Source: Lepidodermella squamata
Taxonomy: Eukaryota; Gastrotricha
DNA: 64,000 nucleotides
NCBI GenBank assembly: GCA_047495785.1
Contig: JBLDXI010000003.1
Location: 1,860,001 to 1,924,000, forward strand
Reading direction: 5' to 3'
Below are positions 23,234 to 34,350 of the stretch, one piece after another (position 1 is the first letter of the stretch; each line of letters starts with the position of its first letter). Both the position numbers and the translations under genes were made by a program. The notes below the pieces were generated by a model. That model made no database searches. It was given only the letters and a program-made list of their open reading frames with translations, and was not told the DNA's origin.

Positions 23234-24248
23234 CCAGATCAGCATCAAGAAGCGAATAGATAAGAATGACTTACTAATTGCTAGGGTATATTTTGTGTGA
23301 CTATGATGTTGTAGTATAATTTCTCAATGAATAAAATCACGCCGCTTACACGAAAAATAGCATATCTTCGTGTAGCGCATTCTTTAAAGCCCAGAATGTT
23401 TTCGGAAAATATTTATATTTTTCTTTCCCTATTGACACGTGCTTTTCCGATAGAAAAAAATTCGGGGATTAAGAATCTGAAAACCGCATATTTTTATCAT
23501 CTACCGGTATTGAGATATTCCAGTGTCAAGTTGTCACGTGACCTTATGCCTTTTGTCACACCTGGACGATTATCTCAAGATCGGTGATAGCTAGGAAGCC
23601 GCTCTCAAAGAAAAAGTTTATCAGCGTGATGAGATCTACCTAGAAATACATTCAGTTGGGTCATAGGTAATACTTCGTGCAAAATCGATTTTGATGACAC
23701 TCCAGTGCAGTTTGGCGACAGTACCAAAAATGGCTCCTGGTTCATCACCAAGCCTACGTGACACTGGTCATTTATCCGCTTTCCCCAAATTTATACGATT
23801 TCCCAGCGCTGAGATATGCCTTTTAGAAACCCTGGGGTTGTAGTCACCCTACAGGATTTTTTAAATATAAGGTGGAAGGAAAAGATGCCGTTGGGTTTGG
23901 TGCGGGTTTAGGATTACAAATTTTACGTGTTAATGATTACAGATTTTCAGGATTTTTTATTATTATTGGTCATTTTTCAAGAAGCTTGACGAATCAAGTT
24001 TTTCTGTTGTTTCTGAAGTTACAAGCTCGCCTCATCAGTCAAAGTGATCGGACTCTTTGTCGGAGCCCGAGGCACTATTACCAAATCATCGTCGCATCAA
24101 CAATTAAAGATTCTTACAAAATAATAAACAATCATCTGTGTAGTAAAACTAGTTCAATGCAAGTCTTCCGTGTCTCTAGGCAAACTGTTACTTATTATCA
24201 GTCGGATTTATGTTTTATCAATAAACTGGTATACTTTCTGCTACAAGA
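23234..24248. other. Intergenic region, no gene seen
   Basis: A 131-codon frame at 23872-24267 overlaps the 3' end of the Cys-rich gene on the other strand and shows no domain or signal. I take it as chance. Confidence 0.4.
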
Positions 24249-24758
24249 TTATGCCTCGACACAGTAACCTGTGTAGCCGAATCTGGTTTCATGGCCGTCA
24301 CATGTCCTGCAAGAGAAAATGATTACACAAATAATAGATTTCGCGGAAATGCAATGACATACAGGCCCTCGCAGCAGTAAATCATGCCGTCATCGCCGAC
24401 GTTCTTGGCAAAGAAAGTGTTGCCGCAATAACCCTTCAATGGAGAGCATTGGTCTTTCACGGTGTGGACATTTTTCGCCTCGATGCACAAGCCCATAACA
24501 CCGTAGCGAGTAAGGCGGCCAGAGCACACCCTGCGAAAAATGAACGCAGTTTCGATTATTAAGGGATTACGAAGCAACAAGTATAGACTCTTACAATCCA
24601 TTGCAGCATGAGTCGAAATAGTCGGAACCATTCTCGCACGGTCCGCCGATGCACGCTGTGCACGATTTCCCCAATGCCCCGCATGTGTTCTGGTGAACGA
24701 AAGCATCGACGGCCGCGATGAGAGCCAAAGTCGCAAAAATCACCAAAAATCGAGCCAT
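24249..24758 (-). CDS. Secreted cysteine-rich protein with two CC-knot-like repeats
   Basis: Three exons (24758-24595, 24530-24363, 24306-24249) with introns of 64 and 56 bases, 129 residues. The signal peptide spans about residues 1-19 (LVIFATLALIAAVDA). The mature chain has two similar units, each with spaced cysteines, a vicinal pair followed by Gly-Leu (SCCNGLVCSGRLTRYG and YCCEGLTCDGHETRFG) and a closing G-x-C-x-EA. This C...C...CC...C...C layout resembles an inhibitor cystine knot or related disulphide-rich fold. The two units end on exon boundaries, which suggests internal duplication. A TATA-like element (TATAAAT on the minus strand, about 24825) lies upstream. Function unknown; partner could be a channel, protease or microbe. 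Confidence 0.75.
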
Positions 24759-25155
24759 ATTTTGTACGAAGAGTCAAGTGGTATGTTCTGCTAGCTTGTT
24801 ACTTTCCGCTTTCATTCGCTCATATTTATAGTGTTCTTTATCTTAATGTTGGGTGGTTTAATCGGGCAATTCCCCTCGATTCTCGCACTTTATGATTAAT
24901 TGGGAGGTTTTTTTTATTATAAGGGTAGAAATAACTGAGGTTATCTGCGTTCAAGTAGATAAGAAAAACAAAAGCGCCCGCAAACACGCATTCTTTTTTG
25001 ATCCTGAGTTGGACAATGGTTTGGTTCGGACTATAGCTTCTGGAATCTGGAAAACAGCTTTCAATTCCTATACCCTATATTATGATTTATGAATTCGGAT
25101 ATTCCCGTTTTTTATGAAATGAAATCGTACACTGGAATTGTGTGTTCTTTTTGAC

Positions 25156-27869
25156 CTATGACACAATCAGAGCCGATAGAATAACAGTCATCAAAATAGC
25201 CATCAGAGTTATCCCACCAAAGACGCCAATATCAATGATTCGAATAACAGGAATCTTGAGTTGCCGGCTTTGATGGCCTACAGTAACTTTCCTTCTTAAA
25301 CGTTTGAGTCTCGACAGATCTGACGTGACGAGAGAGTAAAACGTGCAGGCAACTCCTATAATTCGATATCCATTTAGAATCACGCTAACATAAGCAATCT
25401 CAGATGTTCGCGGCAGGGAATCACTAATCGTTGAATAGAGAACGGCATTTGCCAACACAACTATGGAAAAACAATAATCATAGTTGTTAATTGATCGATG
25501 GATTCGAACCTGTGACACAATACGCTGCCCTGTCATTCTCCTCAGGTGGCATGAACCCGGCTCCAAGTAAGAGGACCAGTAAGCAGATCGATGGGAGGAA
25601 TATGTTGAGGACGTAGACTTCAGTCTTCCGTCTGAGGTGGAATTTGAAGTAGAAGCGGTCGAAACTCGACGCAGGATTGTTGCCATAAACTGCTATCTCG
25701 TGCTTGTAACTGGTATTATCGAGAATCCACAGTTCAGCCTCGCCTATGAAAGTTGTCTTGTTCGCAAATATCCCGTCAATAGTCCACAATCTCTGCCATC
25801 TTCGTGAATGGAAGGATTCAAAGTGGAGGGAACAAACTTGCAGATCGAACGGGAATTTTCTCAAACTTAGAATGTTATCGTCCGGTGGTACAAAAATTAT
25901 CGATACAATAACAATGTTATTGTACTGGCCAAAATACACATAACATGCGTTTAACGTGGATTTTTTTATTTTATTAGTCAAATTGCCCAACTCGACCACT
26001 CACCCCCTGACTGTACTAGCCAAAAGAACACGCATTTTTCTTATTTCTTAACTAGTTTTGTTTTAATAAATAAGGCATAGAGAATAGAGTTAGAATAGAA
26101 TAGAATAGAATAGAGGTAACTCTATTCTCTATGAAATAAGGAAAAGCCCGGCATTTTTGCTCTAAGAGATGCAAATCATTATTGCAGTATCATTACTTTA
26201 TTGAAATTGTCAAAATTTTCAAAACGTATGGCATCGTGGCAAAGGTCCATAAGAGGGCGGAACTGAAAGGGTGATGTAGTTGTCCACATTTCCGTTCGAC
26301 TCAGCTACTAGCTTGCATTGTTGATTGCTCGCGTTGGGATCATCCAAAGGCTGCTCCGTCTCCGAACTAGGAGAAGGGCGAGGCTGCTCCAGCTTCAACA
26401 TTCGATAATTGAAAAGAGCACTAATTGACGCATCGCCCTTTAGGGTGTTACTTCATTTGGCATCAACTAGTCCACCCGGTACATTTCCACACGCAGTGGC
26501 CGGGGAGAATTTTCTTAATCCCGGCTTGCGACACTGCGTTCTTCACCAAAGCATCGATTGAATGCTCGCCCAACTTCACCCGCTTGTATAGCGCTCTTTT
26601 GATCCTATTCGCAGTTCGGAATTGAACTTCTTCCAAAAAACCGATTGTTAGGCGCGGACAGCGTTATAGTCCAGCAGGAAGACCGGCAACAAGACACAAT
26701 CGACTGCCTGGAACAGCGTACGCTCTTGGTCCGCTTCTTCACCTTCTTCTTCAGCTTCTTCAGCTTCTTCAGCCACGGGTTCTAATGAGGCTGTCTCACA
26801 TAAGCAATTTTCCGTTAAAGGAACCGCAAAAATGATGCGTGAATTAAATCGCGGGATCGAAAAATGAATAAATAGCAATGATTTTTGCAAAACGTTAGTG
26901 AAAATATTAGGCTGGATTTTTTAATTTTAGAAATTGACCTTGCTGTCTAGCTATCCTACCCGGTCCGGCTCGTTTTGTCCCACCGAACGATAACATACAT
27001 AGTGGATTCGCGTCGAACATAACGCGTTATAGTACTCCACTCGAGGCTGGCTCGCTTTCGCGAGCCGGACGCCTCTCGGCCAATATCGGAGTACTATAAC
27101 GCGTTATGTTCGACGCGAATCCAATATATACTATTATTCATGTCTGCTGATTAATCGATATTATAGTGATATAGTTACTTAAGACTGCAGAAGGAGTCGA
27201 ATGTTGTAACAATGTACCATACAACTCGACCATCGCTATTGAACTCGATTGGGGTTATCGAAGCAATACTAAAAATGGGTACTAAGCTCGTATCTAAGTA
27301 CTAGCTTCACTTATAAGGTACTACCTTTCTAGGAGATTGACATCTTGGATAGTATTTAAGTGTTGAATGTAAGGATGCCAAGTTTGCTGAGCTGGGATTT
27401 GAACGTTATCGACATCGAACTCGCTATCGCTCCATCTCGCGCAAGGATGCTCCCATGACAGATCCAACTCAGCGATCAAGCTGAATCTGAGAATGGTTAA
27501 TAATAAGTTATAATAAAATAATGAGCGTCATAGTGACATTTTGAGACCACATTTTTGTACTAAATCTTTATAGCTGACTCATGCTCTAAAATTGGCTTTT
27601 GTAGTTTGCAATTTCACCCACGTTTGAAGATAGTCGTCCAGTTTCCGGAAACTGATTCCGGTGAAGGTGAGACTGACATTGATGGGCGAGCGGAAAGTTT
27701 TTACAGGCCGCGAAATCGAATACACGTTACATTGGGAACTCAAGAATTTTTTAACCGCCTCTTCGTCGGGAATGTAGTTTGGAAGAGCAGTTGAATTAAA
27801 ATCTGACAGGACAACATCAGCAAGCAGTGCAAAAGAGAATATAACTGATGGGCTTTTGATAGGCTGCAT
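25156..27869 (-). CDS. Cys-loop ligand-gated ion channel subunit A
   Basis: Five exons: 27869-27622, 27486-27325, 27268-27179, 25865-25510 and 25460-25156; 386 residues. Signal peptide at about residues 1-22. The extracellular domain has the family WHPYI.HLN segment and a Cys-loop of exactly 13 residues containing FPFD. Four membrane segments follow: NIFLPSICLLVLLLGAGF (M1), CVTVVLANAVLYSTI (M2), YVSVILNGYRIIGVACTFYS (M3) and a C-terminal M4. The M3-M4 loop is very short. There is no vicinal cysteine pair in loop C, so it is not a classical nicotinic alpha subunit; ligand and ion selectivity are unknown. The third intron is 1313 bases, against 51 in the paralogue at 35640, and carries inverted repeats. 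Confidence 0.85.
26076..26133. repeat. 17-bp inverted repeat around a GAATA microsatellite
   Basis: Arms 26076-26092 and 26117-26133 are exact reverse complements, with repeated AGAAT/TAGAA units between. The right arm (TAACTCTATTCTCTATG) recurs near 38203-38222, so it is a dispersed element. Confidence 0.6.
26219..26890 (-). other. Coding-like fragments inside the long channel-gene intron
   Basis: Three minus-strand open stretches follow each other: 26890-26648 (with an acidic EEAEEAEEEGEE run), about 26650-26455 in another frame (basic, RIKRALYKRVKLGEHS) and 26401-26219. None has a recognisable domain or joins to the channel. They could be remnants of an inserted gene or element, or chance. 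Confidence 0.25.
27004..27122. repeat. Long perfect palindromic hairpin (35-bp arms)
   Basis: Arms 27004-27038 and 27088-27122 are exact reverse complements (starting GGATTCGCGTCGAAC). The 49-base centre itself folds (GAGGC and GGCTCGC against CGAGCC and GCCTC). Each arm contains the self-palindrome ATAACGCGTTAT. It lies in the third intron of channel gene A, close to the donor. Confidence 0.85.
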
Positions 27870-28363
27870 TACATCTTTGAAACAACAGCTAGTAGCCTGG
27901 TAGATAATATAATGAGAGAGCAAATAATTATTCTCGCGTTTATTGACAATGTTTTTGTTCAGTAAATATATGTATTCGCATTTTCTCTTCAGTTTTGTCT
28001 AATCATTGATTACCCGGAATCGATAGGCTAAACCATCGCACCATTAAAATGATCGACAAATAAGCCAAACCGTATTCTATCCCCATACACCGCGCAAATT
28101 TTCCGTTCAGAGAAGGGACTAAAACGCTAATTACAAATAACAAATACAGTGAAACGTTATCGATAAGTTACGGATCCGACTACGGTTTACGGTTCCGAAG
28201 AAAGCATTCGACCTAAAGAGAGCGACCCGTGCATGATTCCACGAAAAGTGTTACACGTGGGAGAGATTCGAGATGTCAGTTATCGATAACAGGTTTAGAG
28301 ATAAAACCGATCGATCCTGTGTAAATTGATATATCAGGAAGATTCGTTAACGATAAGGACATC

Positions 28364-28475
28364 GTAATTTCGTAATTTTCGCAGTCATCAACCTGGCGAT
28401 TCTCTCCTACTTTGCTTCGTCGAGTTTTGCACCCTTGAAAGGCCCGCGTATAGCCAAGCGTTGGAATGCTTGAAA
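28364..28475 (+). pseudogene. Fragment of the C-x9-C member 5 gene
   Basis: About 110 bases nearly identical to 22893-23003 (signal peptide and start of the mature chain). The match stops just after the codons for RWNA and runs into unrelated sequence with a TGA. The start region is not intact and the cysteine core is missing, so this is a dead 5' fragment. Confidence 0.75.
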
Positions 28476-28656
28476 TAACCGAATAAAATTGTTAGGTATT
28501 GAATTAAATGAAGTTTTGTCCCGCATTAAGAATTTTCTATTTATTTTAGATATCGGGATTTTTATTTATTGTCGGCCATCTTTTCAAGGCTTGATGAAAA
28601 GAAAAAATATATCAAGTCTCTCCGATGAACAAGTCAATGTTTCTTCAAGCGTATCT

Positions 28657-28969
28657 TCAAGATAATGCCTCGGCGTGAACATTTTTCGCCTCGGCGCACA
28701 AGCCCATAACACCGTAGCGAGTAAGGCGGCCAGAGCACACCCTGCGAAAGATGAACGCAGTTTCGATTTTTAAGGGATTACGAAGCAACAAGTATAGACT
28801 CTTACAATCCATTGCAGCATGAGTCGAAATAGTCGGAACCATTCTCGCACGGTCCGCCGATGCACGCTGTGCACGATTTCCCCAATGCGCCGCATGTGCT
28901 CTGGTGAACGAATGCATCGACGGCCGCAATGAGAGCCAGAGTCGCAAAAATCACCAAAAATCGAGCCAT
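28657..28969 (-). CDS. Truncated copy of the Cys-rich secreted protein (one repeat)
   Basis: Exon 1 (signal peptide and first cysteines) and the start of exon 2 are nearly identical to the gene at 24249-24758, with the same intron. A deletion then joins codons for KNVH to the very end of the ancestral last exon, removing the second repeat. The old stop TAA has become TTA and the frame ends at a TGA slightly later (AEALS). The result is an open frame of about 80 residues with one repeat and a retained upstream region with a TATA-like element. It may be a functional single-repeat paralogue or a decaying copy. Confidence 0.6.
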
Positions 28970-30439
28970 CTTTTGTGCAGAGAATCTAGTGATATGATGC
29001 TTTGAAAGGTTAATACTCTTTGTTTCGATTCACTCATATTTATACTGTTCGTTATCTTACTGCTAGGTGGTTTAATCGGTCAATTGCCCTCGATTCTTCC
29101 ACTGTATGATTAATTGCTAGGTTTTTTCATTATTAGGATAGAAATAATTGAGGTTATCTGTGTTTAGGTTGATAAGAAAAACAAGCGCCCGCAACCACGG
29201 ATGTCTCGAAAAACAGCATTCTTTATCGAACCACTATAGAACTGTTAATTGGTGCTGAGGGTAGAGAAAAACTCGGGCAAAGCTGGGAAAGGACTCAGCG
29301 GCAGCGCGACACTGGTCGCGAATGTGTCGCGCGACAACCAGCACCTTGCATTTAGATCAGAATAGTTTAGTCATTTTTGCTGATTTTGGCTAACTTTTGC
29401 CTTAGATTTAGAATTCTTGGACGCTAAAAGAGTGAACTTTACGCCCTCGAATTGATAAGAAAAATGAGAGCGGATGATGTCTCGAAAATATCATTTTTAC
29501 CGGCAACCCTTGCAACTTTGAGCGCATGCCACGCAAAAACCCCTCGATAGGCGTGCCTTTTCGGCTACTTTTTCAGGAAGGTATTCGCTTCGATTCGCCA
29601 ATTTGAACCGCGCGGATATCTGCTACGGTTATCGCAGGGCAGACTTCAAAGTAGACCAAAAAGCTGTTTTTTCGAGAATTTTCAAGGCAGAGACCGTGGG
29701 GACTATGGCGATAAAACTTAGCATCTAAAGATTAGTAATCGCGGGCAGCTTGTAATCGAAAGTGAAATTTCAATGCTTTCTTAAAGTAAATATGTATCTT
29801 AGATTAATCTTAGATCTGAACGATATCGATATTCAGTAAAATTCCCAAATGGTAGATCCCCATGGTTACAGAAAAAAGCGTGAAATGTTCGAACATGTAC
29901 CTGTTTTAAGTTTTACCGGATTACGGTAGCCTGATCGCGGGCAGCTTGTAATCGAAAGTGAAATTTCAATGCTTTATTAAAGTAAATAACAATAATTTTT
30001 ACATCGATGCATACCTGGAACTAGGATCTATGCAATGGTTCATTTCATTTAGCAAAAGGTTGTGTTGTTTTTGAGAATCAGCGTCCCCCGTGTAAAATCG
30101 ACGCCAGGAAGCTTGCACAATGGCGAGATGCTGGTTTTGCGGTTGAATTTATTGTTAATCGGCCATTTTTTCTGTGATCGAAACAACACGCGATCAATTT
30201 CTACATTTTTTGCCTCTCTGGTCTCCCCGAACAATTTATAAGGCATTTGATAGGAAGTTTCGAGTCCATCTATACTATTAGTCCCAAGTCGATATCACTC
30301 TGTCGTTTTTTTAAAAATATTTCGATATAGCTTTTTGTTGAAGTCGATTATCTTAAACGCTGTTTTTAGAGGCACGTCATTGTCCTCGAACTTGAGCCGT
30401 AGGTAGTATCTAACAGCTGTTTTTTGTCAACATCAATTT
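28970..30439. other. Intergenic region with a 53-bp direct repeat
   Basis: 29738-29790 and 29935-29987 are near-identical direct copies (GCGGGCAGCTTGTAATCG and onward), 197 bases apart. The first 300 bases belong to the segmental duplication. No gene seen. Confidence 0.55.
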
Positions 30440-30920
30440 AGGCGGTTCCAGTAAAATTCACGTTCGTGCCGAGGTAGGAATCCGGCAGAGCTGTTTCACA
30501 AAAAGCGTATTTAATGGAAATATTTTGTTCTTTTTTGTTTGGCCCCAGAAACTTTCAGCATATGTGTAATTTCCAACCAAATAGGAGTTGTATAGAATAT
30601 TGAACGTTTTTGGAGGCAGATAAGTGGTAAAACGGTCGATCATATTAGGCACTAGGGCGGCAACTCTTTTGGTATTCGCATTGATTACTTCAACCATTTT
30701 ATCAAAGTTAAGATTATGAGTAAAATAGACCCCAAGGTATTTAAATTCCTTGACTCTTTCAAGCTCCGTACCATTCAGATTGCATTTTATATCAATTTAG
30801 GTGAATCTTTCTTCAAAAATCATAATTTTAGTCTTTTCAACATTAATTTTAAGTGAATTCTCGTCGACGTAGGTAGTTAATGCGCCTAGCATACTTTGTA
30901 GCTGAGCTGGGGCAATATAA
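30440..30920 (-). mobile_element. Dead non-LTR reverse transcriptase fragment
   Basis: On the minus strand a frame gives LKINVEKTKIMIFE, then, after an in-frame TAA near 30797, LERVKEFKYLGVYFTHNLNF followed by about 70 residues typical of the end of a LINE reverse transcriptase (the segment after the catalytic FADD box). The catalytic core is missing. It differs from the LINE at 56-57.5 kb, so at least two LINE lineages are present. Confidence 0.75.
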
Positions 30921-31526
30921 ATGAATAAAACATGATAATTGAACTTTCTTGGTGTCGTCGAGCGAATCGTAACCACGACGTTATACGAATGAAGTAGAGT
31001 TGCTCATTGAGTGCGACCGATCGACGAGAATGCTACGCCGCAATCTTGCAATTTTAGCTATTATCAATTTTAATGAGAAAATGCACCAGCCCCATCATAT
31101 GGTGTATCGATTTATATCGCATTATATTATTTGATAGGATTCAAAACTTTGCCAGCATGGCATCATGGTGTCACACCTATTTATCCTATTTCGTAAATCT
31201 AATGTCGCGGAAAATTCCTAATCCGGGCGACTCGGGTGCGCGCATCTTTTCCTTGCACAACTTGTCTTTGCACAACTAACGTCTTTGCACAAGTCGAATT
31301 TGCACATTTGCTTGCACAAATAAGTTTGTACATCTCAACCTTTGCTCAAGTTAGTTTTGCCCATAATTCGGTGCACATCTACCACCAACCCTTTTCACCG
31401 CCTGTCTCATCGCTCTACTTGTTAGTTCAAAATTAGCGACCCGCGTTGAAACCATGCATTTTTGTACCGATTTTTATACAATAGTATATTTTTCGAAATA
31501 AGTAAAAATAACAATAATCGGAAGTG

Positions 31527-33551
31527 ATGGAGTCGATAGAAGTAATCATCATGGAAAATCAGACGTCTAGGACAATCTCTGCGCTCGAAAGCTCGGCGTC
31601 TGCTGAGAATGAGTCACTCAACCCTAGACGATGGATTCGGAAACGATGGATTACGATACGGGAGAAAGTAAAAGATGCATTCGAATGTGGGAGAAAGTAC
31701 TACCCGTTGGCACTTTCGATATGTACACTCCTACTAATTTTCATTTGCCTCGGAGTCTTGGGAGGAATTCACTCATCTATGAAGCTATTGATTGCAACGG
31801 GAGGGGCCACAGTTGCGTTTAAGGAAGGAGAGGATTGCCAGTTAGAGGAAGGCACGGAGAAAATACCGCTATTTCCGAATACTGGCTATCTCGGTATGGG
31901 TTACGATCTTTTATTTGGCAACCCGCATCCAACAACAGGCATCGATCCCGGGTTCCGATCGCCCATCTTCAGCTTTTCAAACTATTGCAACGATCTCACA
32001 TCGGATAAGCGCTATCGTACACCACCAAAAGTTTCCATCTCGTCAGCTGTATCGTGTCAGCTCGATTTCGATGTCTCAGTCAGCAGCAGCATAAACGAAT
32101 ACCTAAGTTCACTCGAGCGATCGGTGACGACGTCGTATGGCGCCGAATTTTCGCTTTCATCGTATTTCGAAGCGAAAATGGCGTTTACAGCAAGTCGTGA
32201 TTATAAAAAAGTTCACGAAGAAATCATGAAACAAAGCAGTTACGTGGCAGAAACTGCAGCCACATGTTCGGTCTACCTTGCCCAACTCAACTATTTCGAC
32301 GCGCCGAAGTTGACACAAGATTTCGTCACTGGTGTCAAGAATTTGCCGACTCGGGCCACGTCGGGCAACGAAACGAGAGCCGATAATAAGCGAATCTACG
32401 GCAAATTCTTTGCTGCCTACGGAACTTCAGTTATCACGCGAATGACAATGGGAGCTGTCTACGGCGAGCGGTTTGCCATTTCGACACAAAACTGGCGAAA
32501 AATGACATCTGAAAAATGGGACTTTGCCAAAACGGCTTCGTACTCGGCGAAGGTGCGCCTTTTCTCCGCAAAAGGTTCTGCTTCTGTTTCTAAGACTGAT
32601 ACATCCAATGATCTACAGCAAGCAAGCGACACCTTTGACAAAATGGTTTCATCGCGATCGATATTCACGATAGGAGCCAAGCCCTCGGGCAATCTCAGCG
32701 TTGAATCGTGGCTCGTTGATACCCTCAATGAACCGCTACCAATAGCTATGCACTTGGAATCCATTGCCAGTTTACTGACTAGAAAGGCTTTCCCTGACGA
32801 TGAGAAAATCGACGAGCGTAGAATCGCCTTGGAAGTGGCACTTAATGAGTACTGCCGGAGTTACCTGCAGCCCAATGGCGCAGTCTTTTACTGTGGATCA
32901 CAGGGCCAGAGTCCTTATCTTTATTTCGGGAATGAATTCAAATTACGCTATGCCCAAAATTCGTTACTTCTAGGCTCGCCACAGATAAGGAGGGAAAATC
33001 AGCAAAGTTCATCTGTTGCTTGCATTAACCGTGCCGATCTCCTAGACTGGCAAGCATTACTTCACGAATATAGAATGTGTGAGATTAATCTGAAGAAAGC
33101 ATGGAATAACGAAGTATCATATAACCACCCTGTGCTGTCACCTGTCGCCTTACCACACGTCATGACGCTTGCCAGCAATCCGAATACATTCAGAGTTCTA
33201 CGTGATGGCGACGTTGTGCGCATAAAAACTACCTGGGTGCCGGCTTTCGAACAAAGCCTGTGGTTGTCATACCAGGAGGCGAACCCCGCGTTTGCTCGGC
33301 CTCGCGGAACCGGCGTATACGAGGATTATGCTGAAGCAAGTCTCCAGCAACAATGGCAGATCCACAAATGCAAGCCAGATCTGACAGCTGAATCGCCCGA
33401 GCCCTTGCTTCCCGGCGATTGTATCTACATCCAAAACATGGCCTGGAGAGATGCTTGGCTGTGGAGCTATGCCGAATTTCAGCACCGGGCAGCTGTCGGA
33501 GTCGGAAATGCGGCTGAAAAGCCTAGGTGGTTCCTGGAGGCTGTCGATTGA
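31527..33551 (+). CDS. MACPF-domain membrane protein
   Basis: Intronless frame of 674 residues; ATG at 31527, with a second possible ATG at 31551. A single hydrophobic segment at about residues 59-80 (LALSICTLLLIFICLGVLGG) follows a basic cytoplasmic region, giving type II or signal-anchor topology. The outer part resembles MACPF proteins: the segment FFAAYGTSVITRMTMGAVYG matches the Y-x-GT[HS] signature with following Gly positions, preceded by a Ser-rich helical region (SYGAEFSLSSYFEAKMAF). About 180 C-terminal residues (after LLDWQALLHEY) form another beta-rich module with Trp-containing repeats. The family forms oligomeric pores or has lost that activity in developmental and immune proteins. 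Pore formation by this protein is not shown. Confidence 0.75.
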   Translation: MESIEVIIMENQTSRTISALESSASAENESLNPRRWIRKRWITIREKVKDAFECGRKYYPLALSICTLLLIFICLGVLGGIHSSMKLLIATGGATVAFKEGEDCQLEEGTEKIPLFPNTGYLGMGYDLLFGNPHPTTGIDPGFRSPIFSFSNYCNDLTSDKRYRTPPKVSISSAVSCQLDFDVSVSSSINEYLSSLERSVTTSYGAEFSLSSYFEAKMAFTASRDYKKVHEEIMKQSSYVAETAATCSVYLAQLNYFDAPKLTQDFVTGVKNLPTRATSGNETRADNKRIYGKFFAAYGTSVITRMTMGAVYGERFAISTQNWRKMTSEKWDFAKTASYSAKVRLFSAKGSASVSKTDTSNDLQQASDTFDKMVSSRSIFTIGAKPSGNLSVESWLVDTLNEPLPIAMHLESIASLLTRKAFPDDEKIDERRIALEVALNEYCRSYLQPNGAVFYCGSQGQSPYLYFGNEFKLRYAQNSLLLGSPQIRRENQQSSSVACINRADLLDWQALLHEYRMCEINLKKAWNNEVSYNHPVLSPVALPHVMTLASNPNTFRVLRDGDVVRIKTTWVPAFEQSLWLSYQEANPAFARPRGTGVYEDYAEASLQQQWQIHKCKPDLTAESPEPLLPGDCIYIQNMAWRDAWLWSYAEFQHRAAVGVGNAAEKPRWFLEAVD

Positions 33552-33850
33552 CGAGCTTGCACAATCAATTATTAGGGCTGGAATCTGTCAATGATTTATC
33601 TGACCATAAACATCTGACTTTAATTTGCACAGTGCACAGAAAGAAAACGTGTTTTTAGGACTGGCGATGTACAAGCTGTTTGTATATATATTTATATATA
33701 ATACATGTCATAAATCTCTGATGATCAGCATTATTGTATCATGATTTAACAGAATTACTAATGATGACGTTTGTTTGAAATTCGATTCCGCCAAAGTCAA
33801 TTTAGGCTCCGCTAAAAGGTCTGACCTGCTCCGCTATTCTGTAATAGTTA

Positions 33851-34350
33851 TTAACAATACAGGATAGTATTGCCCTCCTTAGTTGTTAACAGTTTTATAC
33901 GCGTAAACGTTGATATCACGTCAGATTTTCGCGCGCCCTTCAGCCAAGCGAGGCACGACTTGTTGCTAGCACTGCTGTCTTTGCTTTTCGAGAACCCGGT
34001 GTAAGTGCAGGCAACGATTCGATACAGGCAACAGCCGCCACACTTGAGAGACAGCGCCATGACGTAGTCGACCAACAGAATGCGCCTCGACGTCTTCGGA
34101 ATCTGGTCCATGATAGTTTGCTGCGTGACTGTTACTGCCAGCAGGATGGTCATGGACAAAGATGGTCGATCGGGGCCCTTCGGCGGCATGACAAAAGACC
34201 CAAGTTCAACAAAAGACATCATCAACAAGATAACAAGATTCGTGATATAAAAACCCGCATTACCTAGCAAAAGTCACGCTGTAGAAGACAGAACTCGTCG
34301 GCTGGGCCTTGTAAGTGGTTTCAGCCAGGAAAACAGCCGACGTGACATAT
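33851..34350 (-). pseudogene. Cys-loop channel pseudogene (fragment of a second subfamily)
   Basis: Two minus-strand frames give a pre-M1 region (AETTYKAQPTSSVFYSV), M1 (FYITNLVILLMMSFVELGSF) and a canonical M2-like SMTILLAVTVTQQTIM. They are out of frame with each other by about one base near 34262, where one frame runs into TAA. The ligand-binding domain and its Cys-loop are absent; the upstream side breaks off at the edge of the duplicated block at 34350. M2 is closer to ordinary nicotinic/GABA-type channels than the genes at 25156 and 35640 are. Confidence 0.7.

Larger units (their letters stand above)
27985..29270. repeat. Segmental duplication, copy 1
   Basis: Closely matches 34350-35450. 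Shared parts include the stretch from GTCTAATCATTGATTACCCGG, the block around GCATTCGACCTAAAGAGAGC, a fragment of the 22880 gene, and a copy of the Cys-rich gene. The copies differ by internal deletions. Confidence 0.75.

Noticed and set aside
23872-24267. Plus-strand frame of 131 codons
   Set aside because: It overlaps the last exon of the Cys-rich gene on the other strand, and has no signal peptide, domain or supporting splice or promoter pattern.
29738-29987. Direct 53-bp repeats as LTRs of a small element
   Set aside because: They are too short, the 144-base interval has no coding or primer-binding features, and no target duplication is visible.
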